From NCBI GenBank assembly GCA_028825055.1, contig JAPKAW010000085.1, positions 1 through 7,364 of the forward strand: a DNA stretch of 7,364 nucleotides. Direction: 5' to 3'. Both the position numbers and the translations under genes were made by a program. The DNA comes from Flavobacteriales bacterium. Its GTDB lineage: Bacteria > Bacteroidota > Bacteroidia > Flavobacteriales_D > Sanyastnellaceae. The notes beneath the pieces were generated by a model, which was not told the origin of the DNA, did not search any database, and was given only the letters and a program-made list of their open reading frames with translations. Of the stretch, positions 6,653 to 7,364 are shown piece after piece; positions within the stretch are counted from its first letter, which is position 1; every line of letters begins with the position of its first letter.

Positions 6653-7291
6653 CGCTATCTTGGTCGACTTCAGATTTTCCGCTGCCAATAAGGCGAGCAA
6701 TGCAAAGACCAATACGCTGGCTAAACTCATAACCACAATCAACCACCGAATGGGTTTGGCTTTTTTGTCTGCTGGAGCGGCATAATCCACAATGAAGGCA
6801 GAGGGCATTTGCGTTTCTGCGTCCAGCTTCATCAATTCGAAGCGTTTCTTGAGAATGGCTTCTCTTTCATACCCTGCCTCGATGAGGTTAGAGAGCTTAT
6901 TAAAGGTGTTGGCATACTGAGAGATTTCCGCCATTTGAAGTCGGATTTTTTCGGCATTGCCCGTTGAGCCTTTTGCAATCGCCGTGGCATACTGCTCATT
7001 CAACCCTTCAATCTGCGTTGCGAAATCATAGACACCAAGTTCATACAGTTTGCCAAGTTGGGTTTCCATGTCCAAGATCTCATTTTGCACTTGAAGCAAG
7101 GAAGAGGTCGCGTAGATCAACGCGTCTCCTGCACGGTCATTCCGCAATCGATTGGAAACCGAGTCGGCTAAGAACGCAATATCATTGGCGATATCGGCAG
7201 CACGTTGGGGGTCCTGATCTAATACACTGACCTCAATGGACCCATAACGGGTCAGCCGTGCATCGACATTGGAGTTGTATTCTTTTCCTAG
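6650..7291 (-). CDS. Wzz-type polysaccharide chain-length determinant, N-terminus missing or broken
   Basis: The open frame encodes 213 residues matching the C-terminal two-thirds of a polysaccharide co-polymerase. A TRYGSIEVSV strand is followed by VLDQDPQRAADIAN, typical of Wzz proteins. A long alpha-helical, coiled-coil-rich periplasmic stretch comes next, then a Pro-rich linker (AAPADKKAKPIRW) and one membrane helix (LIVVMSLASVLVFALLALLA) near the C-terminus. Family proteins also have an N-terminal membrane helix, which is absent here. An in-frame TAA at 7292-7294 closes the frame, and there is no ATG between it and the conserved block; the only in-frame TTG (7147) would cut off conserved residues. 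The gene is therefore either a pseudogene or affected by sequence error, and the real start probably lies beyond the right edge. In the cell it would set the modal length of surface polysaccharide made with the ligase next door (TGATG overlap). Confidence 0.8.
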   Translation of the reverse strand, partial: LGKEYNSNVDARLTRYGSIEVSVLDQDPQRAADIANDIAFLADSVSNRLRNDRAGDALIYATSSLLQVQNEILDMETQLGKLYELGVYDFATQIEGLNEQYATAIAKGSTGNAEKIRLQMAEISQYANTFNKLSNLIEAGYEREAILKKRFELMKLDAETQMPSAFIVDYAAPADKKAKPIRWLIVVMSLASVLVFALLALLAAENLKSTKIA

Positions 7292-7364
7292 TTATTTTTT
7301 ATCACCTGGTGAGTTGATCTGAATTTCGTATTGTAGGGAAAGTTTTTATTTTTCTTTGTTGATC
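7292..7364 (-). pseudogene. Continuation of the Wzz reading frame interrupted by two in-frame stops
   Basis: Read in the same minus-strand frame, the bases beyond the open part give I-N-K-E-K, stop (7346-7348), KLSLQYEIQINSPGDKK, stop (7292-7294), then LGKEYNSNV. The block between the stops resembles the conserved stretch of Bacteroidota chain-length proteins (a 'L--hYeI' segment followed by a K-rich turn and a 'eY--nV' strand). This suggests the frame is coding but interrupted. The region is AT-rich (about 30% GC for 7281-7364 by my count) with A/T runs at both stops. Base-call errors at the end of a read or contig, or real decay, would both explain this. Confidence 0.45.

Noticed and set aside
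6651..6746. 32-residue N-terminal extension of the ligase
   Set aside because: It lies wholly inside the Wzz gene in another frame, has no membrane character, and ATG 6650 forms a TGATG coupled start.
7145..7147. TTG at 7147 as the real start of the Wzz gene
   Set aside because: The conserved TRYGSIEVSV and DQDPQRAADIAN blocks lie upstream of it in the same frame, so the gene must begin further out.
1..7364. CRISPR array, insertion sequence, tRNA or rRNA gene, phage or defence genes
   Set aside because: I saw no regularly spaced repeats, transposase motifs, tRNA-like cloverleaf or defence-type domains on either strand; genes are tightly packed housekeeping and envelope genes.

Overview
The window looks like ordinary chromosomal DNA from a member of the Bacteroidota. 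GC is moderate, roughly half by eye. The phylum-level call rests on three proteins: an OstA-like protein of the Bacteroidota type, a protein with an N-terminal helix-hairpin-helix (HhH) and a C-terminal outer-membrane barrel, and a chain-length-determinant protein whose central block resembles Bacteroidota exopolysaccharide proteins. Canonical Shine-Dalgarno sequences are mostly absent, which fits. I cannot place it below phylum; a marine Flavobacteriales-like lineage is only a guess.

Rightward genes (1-5203). A 5'-truncated OstA/LptA-like envelope protein ends at 727. A 191-bp spacer follows, containing a strong hairpin. Two Trp-rich exported proteins come next, a 243-aa protein of unknown function and a 579-aa HhH/barrel protein, joined by an ATGA overlap. 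After 27 bp comes elongation factor P (efp), and 2 bp after its stop a cytosolic GAF-like/SpoIIE-type PP2C phosphatase. The genes from 919 to 5203 are packed like one operon, although efp may have its own promoter inside the preceding gene.

Leftward genes (5196-7364). A broken or partial Wzz-type chain-length determinant lies upstream of an O-antigen ligase/polymerase (Wzy_C type), joined by a TGATG overlap. They look like the end of a surface-polysaccharide operon that continues past the right edge. The ligase and phosphatase genes converge and overlap by 8 bp.

Functionally, the window brings together outer-membrane biogenesis (OstA-like), outer-membrane or DNA-uptake-like proteins, a translation factor, a signalling phosphatase and surface-polysaccharide assembly. 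The oddest points are two in-frame stop codons in the AT-rich last 75 bp, where the Wzz reading frame otherwise still looks homologous, the Trp-rich exported pair, and the hairpin at 857-898. I found no RNA gene, CRISPR array, insertion sequence or convincing new system.
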